DNA of 64,000 nucleotides from Pezicula radicicola (GCA_003008705.1 PDUO01000028.1:503214-567213); one strand, 5' to 3'; counted from the first letter of the stretch, positions 45,793 through 59,500 are shown. The notes: generated from the sequence alone by a model not told the origin. A program made the numbers and translations.

Positions 45793-46573
45793 GACTAGCG
45801 CAATGGAAACAAAAGTTTGTGGATGATTTTTGTCTGAGTTGGAGAGAGAGGAGTGAGTTGAAGTGATTCACGGGCTATATCGGGGGGAGGCAGTCCAACC
45901 CTGAGAGCATCAGAGAAGGCTGTGTTTACAATTTACCAGGATCTTCTGCAATGCAACCACACGTTTCAGCTTTCTATCCAAATTCGTATCTCAAATGCGC
46001 AGTTCGTTATGCTAAAAAAAAAAAGTGCAGTGGTTGGTTTGCCATTAAATGGTTCGCCAACGAAAAGCCCAACGAAAAGCCCGCGCGGGTAATTTCCTCT
46101 CCTTCTATACACATGCATTCAACTATTCACCTGTAAAACTGCGCCTCAAAGACGCAGTTGTAACGTAGAATAAAAATCCAGGAAAAGTTATCAAAAGAAG
46201 GTGTGGTAGCTGGTTCGCCATTAAATGGTTCGCCCAGGCAAAGCCCGCGCGGGTAATTTCCTCTCCGTCTGTACACATGAATTCATCTTTTCACCTGCAT
46301 AACTGCGCCTCAAAGGTGCAGTTGCAACGTAGAATAAGAAGCAAGGAAAAGTTCAAAAGAAGGCGTTGTAGGTGGTTCGCAACTAAATGGTTCGCCCAAG
46401 CAAAGCCCGCGCGGGTACTTTCCTTCTCCCCTTATCTGCACATTCCTCTCCTCACACCTTCACATAGGCCACACCCGACAGCCTTCAAAGATCCAACGCT
46501 TGTCATTCAATGCACCTATTCTGTTTAATAACCATCAAGTCTATTACTTTAACGCCAATTCCTACCGCTGGCA
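45793..46573. promoter_or_regulatory. Bidirectional promoter region between the PHD and Hsp70-like genes
   Basis: 780 bp between two divergent start codons, largely occupied by the three-copy repeat below. Close spacing and divergent orientation suggest a shared control region (inference). Confidence 0.55.
45985..46440 (+). repeat. Three-copy ~163-bp tandem repeat with GC palindrome
   Basis: Three imperfect units. Each contains ttaaatggttcgcc (or ctaaatggttcgcc), then aaagcccgcgcgggta. The first two continue with a pyrimidine stretch, an aactgcgcctcaaa...gcagtt stem-loop and aacgtagaataa. The perfect palindrome CCCGCGCGGG lies at 46080-46089, 46244-46253 and 46406-46415, so spacing is 164 and 162 bp. 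A partial tail of a further unit (ctcaaatgcgcagttcgtta) precedes the first copy. Confidence 0.9.
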
Positions 46574-49500
46574 ATGTTTCGAAAGGTTTTGGTCTTCGGA
46601 ATTGATCTCGGCACCGGTACAGCAACAGCATGTCACTGTCAAGTCCTAGAATCCTTTGACTCCGAGGGAAAACTGCACAGAACAAAATGTGGAAAACTAT
46701 TCGATGTGAAGGATTGGCCAGGGTCTGACGTTGGCGTTGTCACTGGCAATCCGTGTTTACCAACAGATTTAATTTACAGCAAAGCCCTCCGAAAGCTTCT
46801 GTTTTGGGGCTTCGAGGCTCAACAGTATCTAGACGCATTTTCACCAGAGATCCCACTCGAGGAAGTCTTCATCGTCGAAAATATCAAGCTCTTACTTCTC
46901 GATCCCAACGAAGCCACATCTCCATCTGCTGCTACAGAAAGATATCGGTCGATGCGTGAGATCTTGACTGGCACCCTTTCTAAACGACCGGACGAGGTTT
47001 TTGAGGACTTCTTCAACCAACTCATCAACCATGCCATCGGTAGTGCCAACGGGAGATATTATAGTGGCATTGATGATCATCAGATCGAGTTGGTCCTTGC
47101 CTTCCCATCTGGATGGCCAGACCATGTCCACACGACTGTCTCCAGAATTGGAACGAGAGCAATGAAAAAAGCGATTGCGACCCACGCCCTTGAGAATATA
47201 GTATTTGATATGGAACACGTGTATACCGTATCAGAAACCCTCTGCGGAGTCAAAGAATGGCTTCGGGAGACTGTTGCTGAGCTGTCTTCGATAACCGATT
47301 TCAATACTCAGCCGACCAATCTAGATGTACTTAATGTAAGACGCCAAAGTCGATTTTAAGGTATCAACATAAATAAAGATAGCAGAGGCTGATCTAATGT
47401 GTAGGAAGGAGATTGCTTTTTGCCGATTGACATCGGTGCAGGTACCGGGTGCTTGACACCGCTGAGGCTCATCACAAAAAGCCCACTTGCAGTAGCGCAG
47501 CTGGATAGAACACAATGTACTTACTTCAAGACACTTAAGGATCCGCTTTCTGCTAACTCTTGTGGTAGCATTAGAGGTTTCTGGAGAAGCAGTGGAAGCC
47601 GAATTCGGGCGTTGGCTTCAGCAGAGAATTTCCAAGAGAGATTTCCCCGGCGACATTCCACGACTCGTCCGCCAGATATGCCGGAAATTCAAAGAAGAAA
47701 AGAAGAAGTGTGGTCTACGTCCAGTGCTAGGCTCCTCGACATGGAATTTTCAAGTGAACAGGTTGAGGCCGGATCCACACAAACTGTTTGAAAAGGACTG
47801 CATGAGGATTGAACGGTGAGGCGTCAAATGAACCTCTAGACAGCCAAGTTCTGATGCTTTATGCCTAGCAAATATCTCGACATGTGTTTCGATCCTGTGA
47901 TTGATACTTTGGAACAAGAAATCAAAAAAATATTGGCTAAGTTTCCCTCCATAAAGGTAACAAGGATTAGCACTCGTGGATACATTAGTCGCTAATATCG
48001 ATGAAGGCAATTATCTTCTTAGGACAATTTGGTGGAAGTTCTGCGTACCTGAAAAAACGAATGTCGGAAAGTGTTATCGCTCAGAGTGTGAATATTAGAC
48101 ACAGCCAATCGGGGAAGCTTGACGTTGTGAAAGGAGCAATCTCTGAAAGATTGACTCTTGACGAAAGTTTCGTGCGGAAATATAAGACTCTCAAGAGCTA
48201 CGGAACACTTGTCACCTTGCTCTACAGTGATGATGTGGCGATGATATTTCCAAACCCCCAACAACACGGAGCTATGCCATTTGAGTTAACAAAAGAAGGT
48301 CCTCGACTGATGGTCATAGAATGGGCAATTCCAAAAGTAAGTATATGAAGAAATGAAACTCGGCCATGAGCTATTCAGAACTGATACTTTGCACTGTAGG
48401 AAACAATGATAGAAAACGGCCGAAGCCACGATATTGGTAAAGATGGCCGCAGATATCATACATGGCCTTTTAATGAGAGAGAGATCGGATTTGAAGACGT
48501 CATTGTTGTCTCAGATGAAACCGTGCCAGATCCGCAACACAGAGGAAAGTCATACACATTGTGGACGGAAGCTCACGAGAAAAATGACTTGTGTATTGAC
48601 GGCCAGAGAAGTATGAATATGATTCAACGAAGATGATTTAAACACAGTACTGATAAACCAATAGTTCAAGTTCAGCAGATCCCCTTTGGTTGGGATTTAA
48701 GTATGTCTCAAAAATTGGACTCCAAAGGAAACGTTCTTGGCCCATACTGCGAAGACGACCTGAGATATTTCCTGGACCCCCCAAAGAAGATTAAAGGCCG
48801 CCGAAGAGAAAAGCTCCGAGACCTACATTACAATCTCATCTGGGATATCACCGAAATGCAAGTGAAGGTCCATGTGCAGGCAATATTCCCCAACCAAGAA
48901 GGCCCCTCGATTCCGCAACTTGCCAAAGAAAGAGTTCTCGGCCCAGACGAGAAATCGGTCAGTGGAGAATCAAGGTCGAAAGCACTAGAGAACGACATCG
49001 AGATGGCGCATGCCGCGAAACCTGAGAGTAAAACCGAGGATGAAAGCGATGAAAGTGCTTCCGAAGATGAGAGGCCTCTAGCCATCAACGAAATATCTGG
49101 GTCCGGTGGACTTGAGCTGGAGGATTCACTGAGCACACAATATGAAGGAGAATATTTCCAGATGGCTACATGGCAAAACGAGCAACGAAACGCGAGACAC
49201 AATCCGCAGCCGATTCCACAGTACCAGCAGCTAGCAGATGTTCGGGCTATGAACAACTTAGGACCCGTGAGTCTCGTCCAAGTAACACCATAAAAGCTAA
49301 CTAATGGGACTAATTCCCGTCGCAGGAAACGACTGGAGACAACGTGCATCTAGAAATAGAATCTTCTATCACTCAAAGAAACGATGGTAGACGACGTGAA
49401 GGTGAGTAGGCTCAGCCAATCTAAATGTAACGCACGTCCTGCAAGTAGCTAACGATTCTCCATTTTCCAGGTTGCTTTACTTGCAAAGACCGCAAGAAGA

Positions 49501-49907
49501 AGTGCGACTGCCTGTTCGTTTTTGACAACACCAGCAGATCGAACAAATGCAGCGCGTGCATCAAACATGGCATTCCTTGCTACATGGACCAACCTACAGA
49601 ATGGGCTGCGGACCCACAGCAGAAGCAGGCACAGCAGCTTGAGCGCAAGATGATGGTGAAATTGGGGAAGAGAAAGTCGAGGGAGAAATCTGATTCCTCG
49701 GCAAGCAATTCTAGAGACCGGTCGATGACTCTCCTCCCGCAAGAATCGTTTCTGTCGCACACGGCAATATATCGCTCAACGGAGGGACCGGTCGAAGGCC
49801 AGTCTGAGTCCTCGTACATAACTGAGCACTCGCCTGAGCCAGTACGACGGGGAACGTACACAGCGATTCGGGGCGGGAAAAATAGCTTCAAGCAGCCGAG
49901 ACACTGA
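46574..49907 (+). CDS. Hsp70-like ATPase fused to a C-terminal Zn2Cys6 cluster
   Basis: Nine exons: 46574-47335, 47405-47516, 47569-47815, 47869-47956, 47989-48336, 48400-48610, 48665-49266, 49326-49401 and 49471-49907, 960 aa, all in frame. Residues 8-18 (FGIDLGTGTAT) are the phosphate-1 loop of the actin/Hsp70 fold, and LVLAFPSGWPDHV is the connecting strand. DIGAGTG (263-269) is phosphate-2, with the usual final Asp lost. IIFLGQFGGSSAYL (411-424) is the adenosine motif. The arrangement matches the divergent fungal Hsp70/Hsp12A-like proteins, without a recognisable substrate-binding domain. After an acidic linker, residues 817-852 are CFTCKDRKKKC...CSACIKHGIPC, CX2CX6CX14CX2CX6C, a Zn2Cys6 cluster, followed by a basic Lys/Arg segment. 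A nucleotide-sensing, DNA-binding role is inference. The intron at 47957-47988 would be only 32 nt and is the weakest junction. Confidence 0.85.
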
Positions 49908-52900
49908 TTTTTTAGAACAAGGGCGCCGGGCGGTATCCTTTCAAGGACATACTGGTTTTTTGGCCTTGTCGAGATTTGATTGTTATTATTAAGTGCCTAA
50001 AATACTGTTTGCCTCATAATCTTACCTTTCTTACCACACTTAATCTTACTTCTTGTACAGCGAGCCTTGCTCGCTTATACACAAACTGCCGAAATAGTAG
50101 GCCCCCAATCCTAACTTAACAATATAAGCACTTGTAATCGTCTATACTAGTTACTTACCTAGTTACCTAGATTCTTATACTTAAATGAAATAGGTACTTT
50201 AGTGCTTTAATGCTAAGTATTAGATAGCTAAATTACTATAAACTCTGGGCCTTGCTAATAAAGGACTATAATACTAGAATAGAGCCTTAGTAATAATAAT
50301 AAATTGTTTTAACATAAGATATTAAATGGAGTGGTTATTTAGGGAACAACATGTGGGTAGGTAAATGTGTTGTATGCTGTGAGCAACTAAGTGTGTGTAG
50401 AAATCCTACGTAGATGACGATCACATGACTAGTGAAATACACTATTATCTTTACTTTTATGTCTTCTGTGGAGTTGAAGTTAGTGCGTAGAAATGCTTAT
50501 TATATATAATAACAAGAATAATTAGGTATCTTATCTACTCTACTATTTCTAAACATTATATCTCTTTAGATAAATACTGTAGCTTTCGTGCAAGAAGGAA
50601 CTAACTTATGTAGTAGTAATGCACACTGCTTTAATTAAAGTGAGAGCAAGAAATCGTAGTAGTTAAATGGATTAATTCAATACCTAAGGATATCTTCTAG
50701 ATTGTAGCAGCATATCTGGTCGTTTCAAAGTTGATTATAGAGAGTGCAGGACCTCGGAACAAGCGAGCAGCACATAACAAAATAATGTCACTGCTAAGTT
50801 CTTCGGTATTTAGACTCACTATATGATTCACCATCTTGGAAAATAGATGACCGCTATTGATTTACCCAGTACAGTAAAACATGTCTATCTAGGTAGGGTA
50901 CTAGCTCAGAAATAGCATACTTCTAGACTACCGTTATCAACACTTTTCTGTCACGTTTCTAAGGTAATTTGATAGACCTTTGGGCCCGTGATTCAAATGC
51001 CAAAATTTGATTCCTGTGATTTTGCCGCAATGGTCTGATTAAGCAATCGGACATACCTAGCACTACAGTCCAGAGGTCACATAGATGAGGTTTCCTTTCT
51101 CTCCCTTACACAGCTTGCAAAGCTAGCAGGCTTCTTACACCGCAAAATGATATATCACCTCGGTCAAGAATATTACCTGCATTATAGTTCACGTGCTGCA
51201 ATTTCTGGTGTAAAACGTCGCTCAGTGGCACGTAAGAACACTAGTGATCAGCCAAAAGAGTGACCAAGTATCAGTGCCAAAAGCCACCAATCCCATACTG
51301 TCATAGCTCCCACCTTCAATAAACTATCTTTCCCCAACATTCTCAGCCACTTCATCATAAGCCCGGCCTTGAATAGCTCCACAACCCGAAAAAGTTTCCA
51401 CAACACCGTCTCCAAAAATCTCGTTCTACAACTTTCTGCACTTCATCCTGAACGGCGATTGGAAAAATTTAAACGATAGCGAACTCCATGGATTACTCCA
51501 CGGAGAAGTTTAGGTCAAAGCTTCTTAGTTGCAGTTTTTTGCTGCTGTGTTGAGACGCTAGTATCGCTAGATCTCCCGCCGTTATCCAGCAGCGGCGTTC
51601 AAGCTAAAACTAACCGGCGAGGCACGAGTCTCAGCGCTAACTGAGGCAAGCCTGAGCTACTGACTGCCACACGGTCCGGGGTCGCAGTCCGTCTTACAGC
51701 TATCCAATCCCGAGCGGCAGCAACCATCAAAACCACCAAATCAATCTATCGTGTTAAGAGTGTGGCAAGGTAGAACAATTTTAAGGTTCAACAGTAATCA
51801 ATACCTGGATCTTCTTCTCTTTTTGGGAAGTTGCGCAAGCTTCAAGGATTGTGATTGCCTTCGTGTGTTTTGCGCACCCTGAAATCAGAGACCCTACTTG
51901 CAGGTTTAGCAGCACGTTCTCTCTGGGGTTGATGTAGATCTTTCGGCGGTGTGTTCCTGTGCTGTACAGTAATCTATAAGTATCTTATTATTGAACAGTA
52001 AGCCTTGTTTGCGAAAATTATTGATATGATACTCTATTGGTTTTGACGGGGCTTACGATCTTCGACCTTGTAATTTACGCAATCAGTGGCTGTGGTAATC
52101 TGAGCCAAGAACCTGGTCTTCGAAGTGATGGAAAAGACATACTATGTTGTCTTCGTTTCTGTCGATCTCGAAAACAAAAGTCAGACACCCGTCGGTGTAG
52201 GATCACATCTAAAGGACAAGTGAAAGATAAACTTTCTCTCCTTATCGGACATGGAAACTGTGATGCAAATTACTCATAGGGTACACACATTTCGTACCAC
52301 GCTTCCACGACATCGTGGCGTCCACATATTCCAATCTGAGCACAAGACACGTTACTTGAACGTGCCAAAAATTTCACATGCAACGGATGCCCCCACGGAA
52401 GAAACGAAGATGTGTTCCACAGCAGAATTTTGGCCAGCTGACCATTGACCTGTGTTGCACGTGTGAGATCAGCTGTTCTGGAACACACTCTTCTTTTCAT
52501 GGAACATATCAACAGCTTCAATTGTATCATCCCTTGAGAGTGTCTCACCAATTACCTTCATTCTCACGGGCATACTTAATTTCTTACTACATCGACACTC
52601 GATAAGCAAGGGAACTGCCGTTGGTCTTGATTCATGCACGTGCAGAATCCGGTCATCTCTCCAAGACAACAACGACAACTCAACTAGACCCACAAATACC
52701 ACTCGCATGTAATAATGAAGCTCTATAGACTGTATCTCCAGCAATGCGGGGAAGCCAAGGACTCGATCGCATCATCCAGGGTTCTCAATAATAGCCGAGC
52801 AAACTATACCCCGCTATCTATCCTCGTTATCCCACCTTTAAAGGCTGTTCTAGCTTTCTCAACAGTATCAATATTTCTTCTTTAGGAATCAAGCTCTATC

Positions 52901-53565
52901 ACTTTTGCCTTACTCTGTACTCGCAAGCACACTTCTTTGCCGTTCCCCACAACCTGTCCTACCATCTCATATCTCCTCAACTTATACACATAGGACTACA
53001 CCCCGCCTCCGACCCACAAAATCGCAGGCTACAGTGCTGCAAGTGAATCTCGACTCGACATGGAGAAGATCCAAGGCTTGGATCAAATTTGAGATCCTCC
53101 CTGCCAGTCATCAATATATCAACGCTCGCATAATCATACCTGGACTAACTCGGTGATTGACAGCAGCGAATGTCTCATCTGCAAAGCAAGACCACTTAAT
53201 TAGTAGCATACTCCGTGGACTCTCTGCAACTTACCCTACTGCTGTACGAATTAGTACCTTAAAATTGTACCATGCTCAGCCCAACCTAGCATTGTACTGC
53301 ATGCCCTGGTTACCAAATATTTACGACGCCTCGTCATTCCTACGAACACCACACCCCAACCACTAGGTTAATTATGTATTGAGATCCCGTTTAACCGGTA
53401 GATCGTTACGACTATTACATTGCCAAGTTGTTGTTTCGCTAATACATAACGGTGCGTAGAGTAAGCAAGTAGGTGTAGGGAATAGTTGAAGAGAACTGTA
53501 TAAGGCAATGAAATTTATCAATTGATAGAGATATACAAGGGATGAACTGGTGAAATGCAGCGCGG
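49908..53565. other. Gene-free A/T-rich stretch
   Basis: No supported gene. 49.98-50.7 kb is very A/T-rich with many ctag/ttac words. A G/C-richer island with short palindromes lies at about 51.5-51.75 kb. Minus-strand open frames at 52270-52744 are not supported enough to call. Confidence 0.5.
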
Positions 53566-53570
53566 NNNNN
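53566..53570. other. Assembly gap (5 N) next to a poly-C run
   Basis: Five unknown bases directly followed by a run of eight or nine C. Probably a scaffolding or homopolymer break rather than biology. Confidence 0.95.
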
Positions 53571-56500
53571 CCCCCCCCACCTCGGCTCCAAATTCTAGCC
53601 TCCTATTGTAAAATCCTTGCCGTCAGAACCGAGCAGAATCGATGCGTACTGTTTTAAATGTCTTATTATTCTCTATGCAACTAGAGCAGAAAGATATTTT
53701 AATAAACCCTACATTCCGTCAGAAACCGAACAGAATCAGTAGGTTCTGTTTTACTATGTCTTAATATTCTCTATAAAATTATAGATATGCGTACTTGTAT
53801 ATATTGTCTTTTATGTACCCTTACAATCTAGATTGTGTTAAAATGCCGCTTGTACTAGTAACTAGAGCAAGGCCAACTTCTCCTGATACACTACTGTACT
53901 GGCTAAAGTGTTCTATACCTAGCTCTTAACCCTTAAGTACAAAGTACTAGCGGACTATTTTCTCAACAATAGACCTCGTTAGTAGTCGGCCACCCGAAGA
54001 ACTGCTAACATATGCAGATATTTCTAGATCTTGCAGATTACAATTTCATAAACTTCACCTATAAACGTTTCTCGTGCTACACAACATCAAACTCTAGCCT
54101 CTTTTCAATATTTCATCCCATCTCAAAACCCAAGATCAAATTCTCAAAGTAATCATCCCATTGCTAAGCGAAGTGCAACTTGTGCCAGACAGTGTAAAGA
54201 ACAAAACGGCTAGCTAATTTTGCTTAGTTTTTAACGACAAGAATGAAGCTAAAAGTAAAATTTCAAGGACTATAATCAAAGGCTGATGGACCAAGTTGTT
54301 ATTCTTCAAATATGTTGTCTGTCTATTACTAAGGGGATGGATTTCGTCCCGTTACAAAATATTTGGAATAACAGTTTTGTGTACACTGGGGAATTACAAA
54401 TTGTGTCCGTGAAAGTGTGTCTGTGAAAGGGACTTTTCTAATTAGCTATATACTCTGCCTATAAATACTTCGTGTCTATAGGTCACTCTTTGGAGGTACT
54501 CTCCGTGCCTGACCAATTAATTGTTGTAGCTACCTAATACAAAAGATCCATATTAGAAGCAATTTGAACTATTAATCTGTATTCATAATGAAGGTAGTTG
54601 GACTTCAAAGGCAGAACCTAAGAACGCAATAGATGATTTTACAGACGAGAAAATTAACTATCTATATTAATGAGTAACTATCCGGCAAGGGAACATATTG
54701 TATGGTCGCTTAAAAAGCTAAAGCCTCGAGATATAATTCCTCTGTATTGACGAGTTGATTCGCTTAATTTGTGAAGTTCCTCCTGAATCCATGAAATTTA
54801 GGAAACTCAGCTGACTTGAGTAACTTATTTGATTCCTGCAAATCAGTACCATGAAAGCTGTATAAAAGAAGTCAAAGGACCAAGAGCATGCAAAGTGATA
54901 TTTCTAATTTCAACAGTAGGCAGAAAGAAACTTGGGTTACATACCACAAATATCCTCTCACACATACCCTCTCACAAAATCGGGTGTCGGAATATTTTCT
55001 TGATAAACATTGCATCGATTCCGAGGTTCCCTCAGGCCTCCAAAATAATGATATTGTCCCTCGTTTTGCAAGATGCGGTCGTGGGACAGTGTAATACGCT
55101 ACAACTGTAGTATATCAATATATGATACAGATTTAGCCGTACTTGTACAACTTGTTTGGCTGTTTCAGTTATTGTTACTACGGAAGGTAATCAGGCGAAT
55201 ATCACGAATACTACTGTTCCGAGGGTATACAATCGGGAGACAGGAGACACAATCACAACTTCAGTCTTTCTGTAATCAGAATTCAATTGACTTTCAGGTG
55301 CTCTCTTTCAAGCCTTTGAAATAGAAAGTAATTATAGTAGGTTCAGCGAGTCCGAAGTTATCTCCCTTAGAACTCTCATTCTGAACTTTGAAAATATCTT
55401 TAGCTTTGGGCACTATTTGAAAGTTTAAGAACTTACGCAATCGATGCAGAAAGTTCGTTGTTAAATTGTCTTTAGATGTTAAACTGAAGTATAAATTGTT
55501 CTAGAAGAGATCAATTGAACCTCGAGTCGCTAAAACAGGAGATCAAGGTACTGTTAAAACAATATCCTAGTTAGAATATATTACAAACAAATTTATACGG
55601 CAACTACACTACATGCTTCTCTATATAGTACTTTAAATCGTTGTCCAAAAATACGTTTCTTGGATATAACTATAATTTCAACTAGAAGGGCTATCTCAAA
55701 GTCGATACCTCCGGTATATATGAGCCTATATATTATACCCACCATGTCATCCTCAACTTTCAACTTCCGTGCCTTTCATACTTTAGGTACGCGAATCCCG
55801 TCCCGTTTCCACAAACTTGGGGGATCTAAAACCCATCCATACAGACAACGCCAACTCCCGTCAACTAAGACGCTAAGAAATACCTGTACAAGATCCTCTT
55901 AAGGATAACGGCCAACGACCTATCTTTCAAACGGTTGTCATTACAAGTAGGTAATCAATCCCAATTAACTTGCTCATTCTCCATCCTTAGTTCCTTGTCT
56001 CCCGTCCCGTACCTATCTAGTCTTTCCTACCAAGTTGTCTGTTCATGAATCATGGGTTGAACCAGTGAAACACTTACGGTCTGGATGCCGCCTTCGGGTT
56101 CTCTATCTAGTACACTTTGTACTTTCGTACCTCTGTACCTGCTTATCTTAAGACCTAGTGAACGCAAGGAAGAAACGCCTAGTTATGCCACCACTTTTTT
56201 CACCGCTCTTTCAACTGTTTCATCTGATACGTTCGTACTTCGCTATGATCTTGTATCTATAGTATCTAGTTACATATCTATCTCAAAACTCTATCACCAC
56301 CACCACCACAGAAACAACGACACACGTACAGATTCCAAGCATTTCAGACAAGCCACCGTACGTCGTACAACTAATATTCGCCAACCCGCCAACCCCCTAT
56401 ATCCTCCGAACCATGTAAACCATCAGGAAAACAGGAAATTTCCCCCGCACCAGTAACCATTTATCCAAGTATCTATCTATGCATCCATACTGTGGTAAAA

Positions 56501-59500
56501 AGTGATAGAAAATATATGAATAGGGATGGATGAGGGGCTAGTCACGCCAGCCTCCTTGGAAGGGAACTAAATGCACATTAGATGCGAGGTAGGGTATGGT
56601 ATGGTAGGGTAGAATAGGCGCAGATCCAAGGGTCTAAAAAAAAGTCGAAAGGGTTGCAAGACCCTGATTTACATATGTAGCGAGGCGCGTATACTCGGCA
56701 AGCGGGGACTTTTGCTTGTAATGGTTGCAACCTTTTTGAAAAGGAGACAGGGACTAGATTTCGGATTTTGGTATTTGTATTGTAACTGCAGCAATGATCG
56801 TTTGTTGTTTGTGGGGACACGATAATTATTTGTTATTGGTTGCAGAATAAATGATGTCTGTATGCGCATATGCTACGCCACTTGTAGGGCTTCGTTCCCC
56901 CCTTCTCTTCTTTTCGTTAATTTCCTATGCAGATTATGTGGCGAGAGAGTTTCATGGGGTAAGATACTGGACGATGGTAAGGAGACTTAGTGGTGAGTTT
57001 GGTTTTGGAGGCTTGCATATTTTCTTCAGCAGGTTGCTTGCATATGTAAGATGCAGAGCTCGGGTGGTCTTTTACACAGTTCCGTCTGCATGTTTACTTC
57101 GCAAGTGAAGTAGAAGTGAGGTGAGGTGCAGAGAGCTGCATGTGTCACTTACCCCGCAAAATCAGTTGAAGAACCACTTTCATGTTTCTACTGTAAACAG
57201 ACCACTTCGTTCTGATGATCGCGATCCAAAATTGTGCACACTATTCCCCACCTTGATAGTATCGACAGCTGCGTGCGTCTTCTCTTTGGAACAACAATAC
57301 AATTGTTTACTTGCATGTGTGATCGGAGATTTTATGGAATAATTCGCCGTGTGAATGAACACCGGTGATGAGATTCAAGGAACAAAGAGTCTAGAACTTC
57401 AAAAGATTACTTGTACATGAAGGTACTGACACGGTTTTCGTATGTACTGTTGATTGATTATTTAATTGACCTCACGTCTTCTCAGCCTTGTATGAGGTCA
57501 CAGTTCTCTGCCTTCTTCGAACTGGTCTCGATACTTTATTTAATATGCTGGCGGAAGTTCAATCTTATTTGAGTTCGGTACCGACCGTTTTCGCGTCATT
57601 CCGTAAGTCAAAGCTAGAAACTATTTAAAGCCAAATTTTATGATGATGGGGTTGATGCACTGATTGAGTGAGTGCATGATATTGTTCTCGTATTGTTATT
57701 AATGTTTGTGGCGTGGTGAGTATGTATGCAAGTAAGATTGAGAGCTGACAACTTATCAGTGACTTCGTAGTGACTATCACATGCGTCAGGTTTTGAGATC
57801 TAGATCAAACTGCGGAGCCCACTTGAAGTGATTATTGATAGGGCGGAGAGGCGCTTTAATATCATTATGATATGCTGGGTACAAGTAGGCCCGGTGTATC
57901 CGTTGCAAAGTAGAAACCCGTTGTACCCGGGTACATCCCACGTGTACCTCTGTACCGCCCTTCTCGGCACAGTGCCTCTTTGAGCATTCGGAAGCTTCGC
58001 CACACCACCTTATCAACTTATCAAACATACTTTTCTGTTCGCCGACTTGTCCACACTCCGAGAAGGCCGTTACTGCTGCACAGTCCGCATCTGTACTCCC
58101 GAAAACTCAAACGGCCCACTGCTCTGACCACTTCGCACCTCCACATTTCTTGTATCCCAGTAACATTGCAATAAACATTACTATTGTGCCTCGTTTAACC
58201 TGCACACATTAAAATTAAAGTCCAGCTATCAAACGGCAAAGGAAAGAAAAGCCATAGCTATAAGTCACGCGGCTGGGTCAATCATGTGGTCGTATCTGTC
58301 AACTTGTGTCAAGAAATCAGTCCCATATGGAACAAGCACAAGAAGTGTCAAAAGTCCGCACTGAAACATAAAGGAAGAGACCTAAAGTAGAAGCAACATT
58401 CTCAACCTATCCAAAGCTTCAAACCTTCCCCGCTTCCCCAGACTCAAGAATAAGCCACCCAACGCACGTTCCGTCCACCTCGCATGAGAGACGCCTTGGG
58501 GTCTCTCGTTTCCATTTTGAGGCTTCACCGTAAGTAGTTAAGCAGGGAAGAAGCTTGGATCAATTTTTATTTATTTAATTTACCTCCGCTCAAAAGCTTC
58601 AATGCACGGAACTCGCCTGGAAATTCTTAAATTATTATTGAATATGTAAGCATGAGGATAGTATGGTGGATTGACTTTGCGCTTGGTAGTTCAGTTCTCA
58701 TGGTTGGGTTGAAGTCTGAATGCTTTTAGACGTACATACAGTAAGTAGTATTGGTTGGTGTTGGCTGGGGAGTTCTTTCGGAATGGCGCGATTGGCTTAG
58801 TAGGCGTCTACTGTAGAGGTAGTATACCGGTGGAATAAGGGCAAGAGAGACGGTGTAGACCGTGGCATTTTAGGGGTCATTGGATAATACGGGTGGTATT
58901 GCTTAAGCGGAGATGGGATGGTAATGGTTGGGAAGTAGTAGATTGGAGATGGTGGTTGCAGGCTTTTGAGGTAGTGTATTTTTTAATGAGTAGCTACACA
59001 TACTTTTGGGGCTTGTGCAGTAGAAAGCCCAGAAGAGGAGATTTGAGGGGTAGCTTAGAGCTTCCTTTGGTCTTGCATACGTACAAGGAGAAGATATTCA
59101 GGAGAGGTACTGTATTGTTTGCTTTCCTACGGATGGTTTGTCTTGCTGTAGATACTGTCGCACGTACACTTGATGTTCAACATTACATGCACGCGAAAAC
59201 TCAAAGTGACTGTTTAGTACCGGTACTTGACTTAATACAAGACAAGAAGATCCAATAAACAATATATGGACTTTCTAATTTGAGACTCGATAATTGGATT
59301 GGTGCGGATGATGATTTGACAAGTTTGAAATGTCTAATTGACAGATATATGCAGATGCATAAGATGCAGCGATGGCTTTGTTACACGTAGCGGAATGTTA
59401 CGTTGAGGCCACACTACGTCGGCTTAACCACTTTGGTTGACAGTTTGCTTATCCTCGTAGATATAAAGCAAGACTTTACAAATTCTGAAATCGTTTTGTG

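Noticed and set aside
51590..51740. G/C-richer island with short palindromes, considered as tRNA or rRNA fragment
   Set aside because: No anticodon arm, no T-loop (GTTCRA) and no rRNA words.
52270..52744. Two consecutive minus-strand frames that might be joined by an intron
   Set aside because: No domain, no conserved motif and no convincing start; too weak to call.
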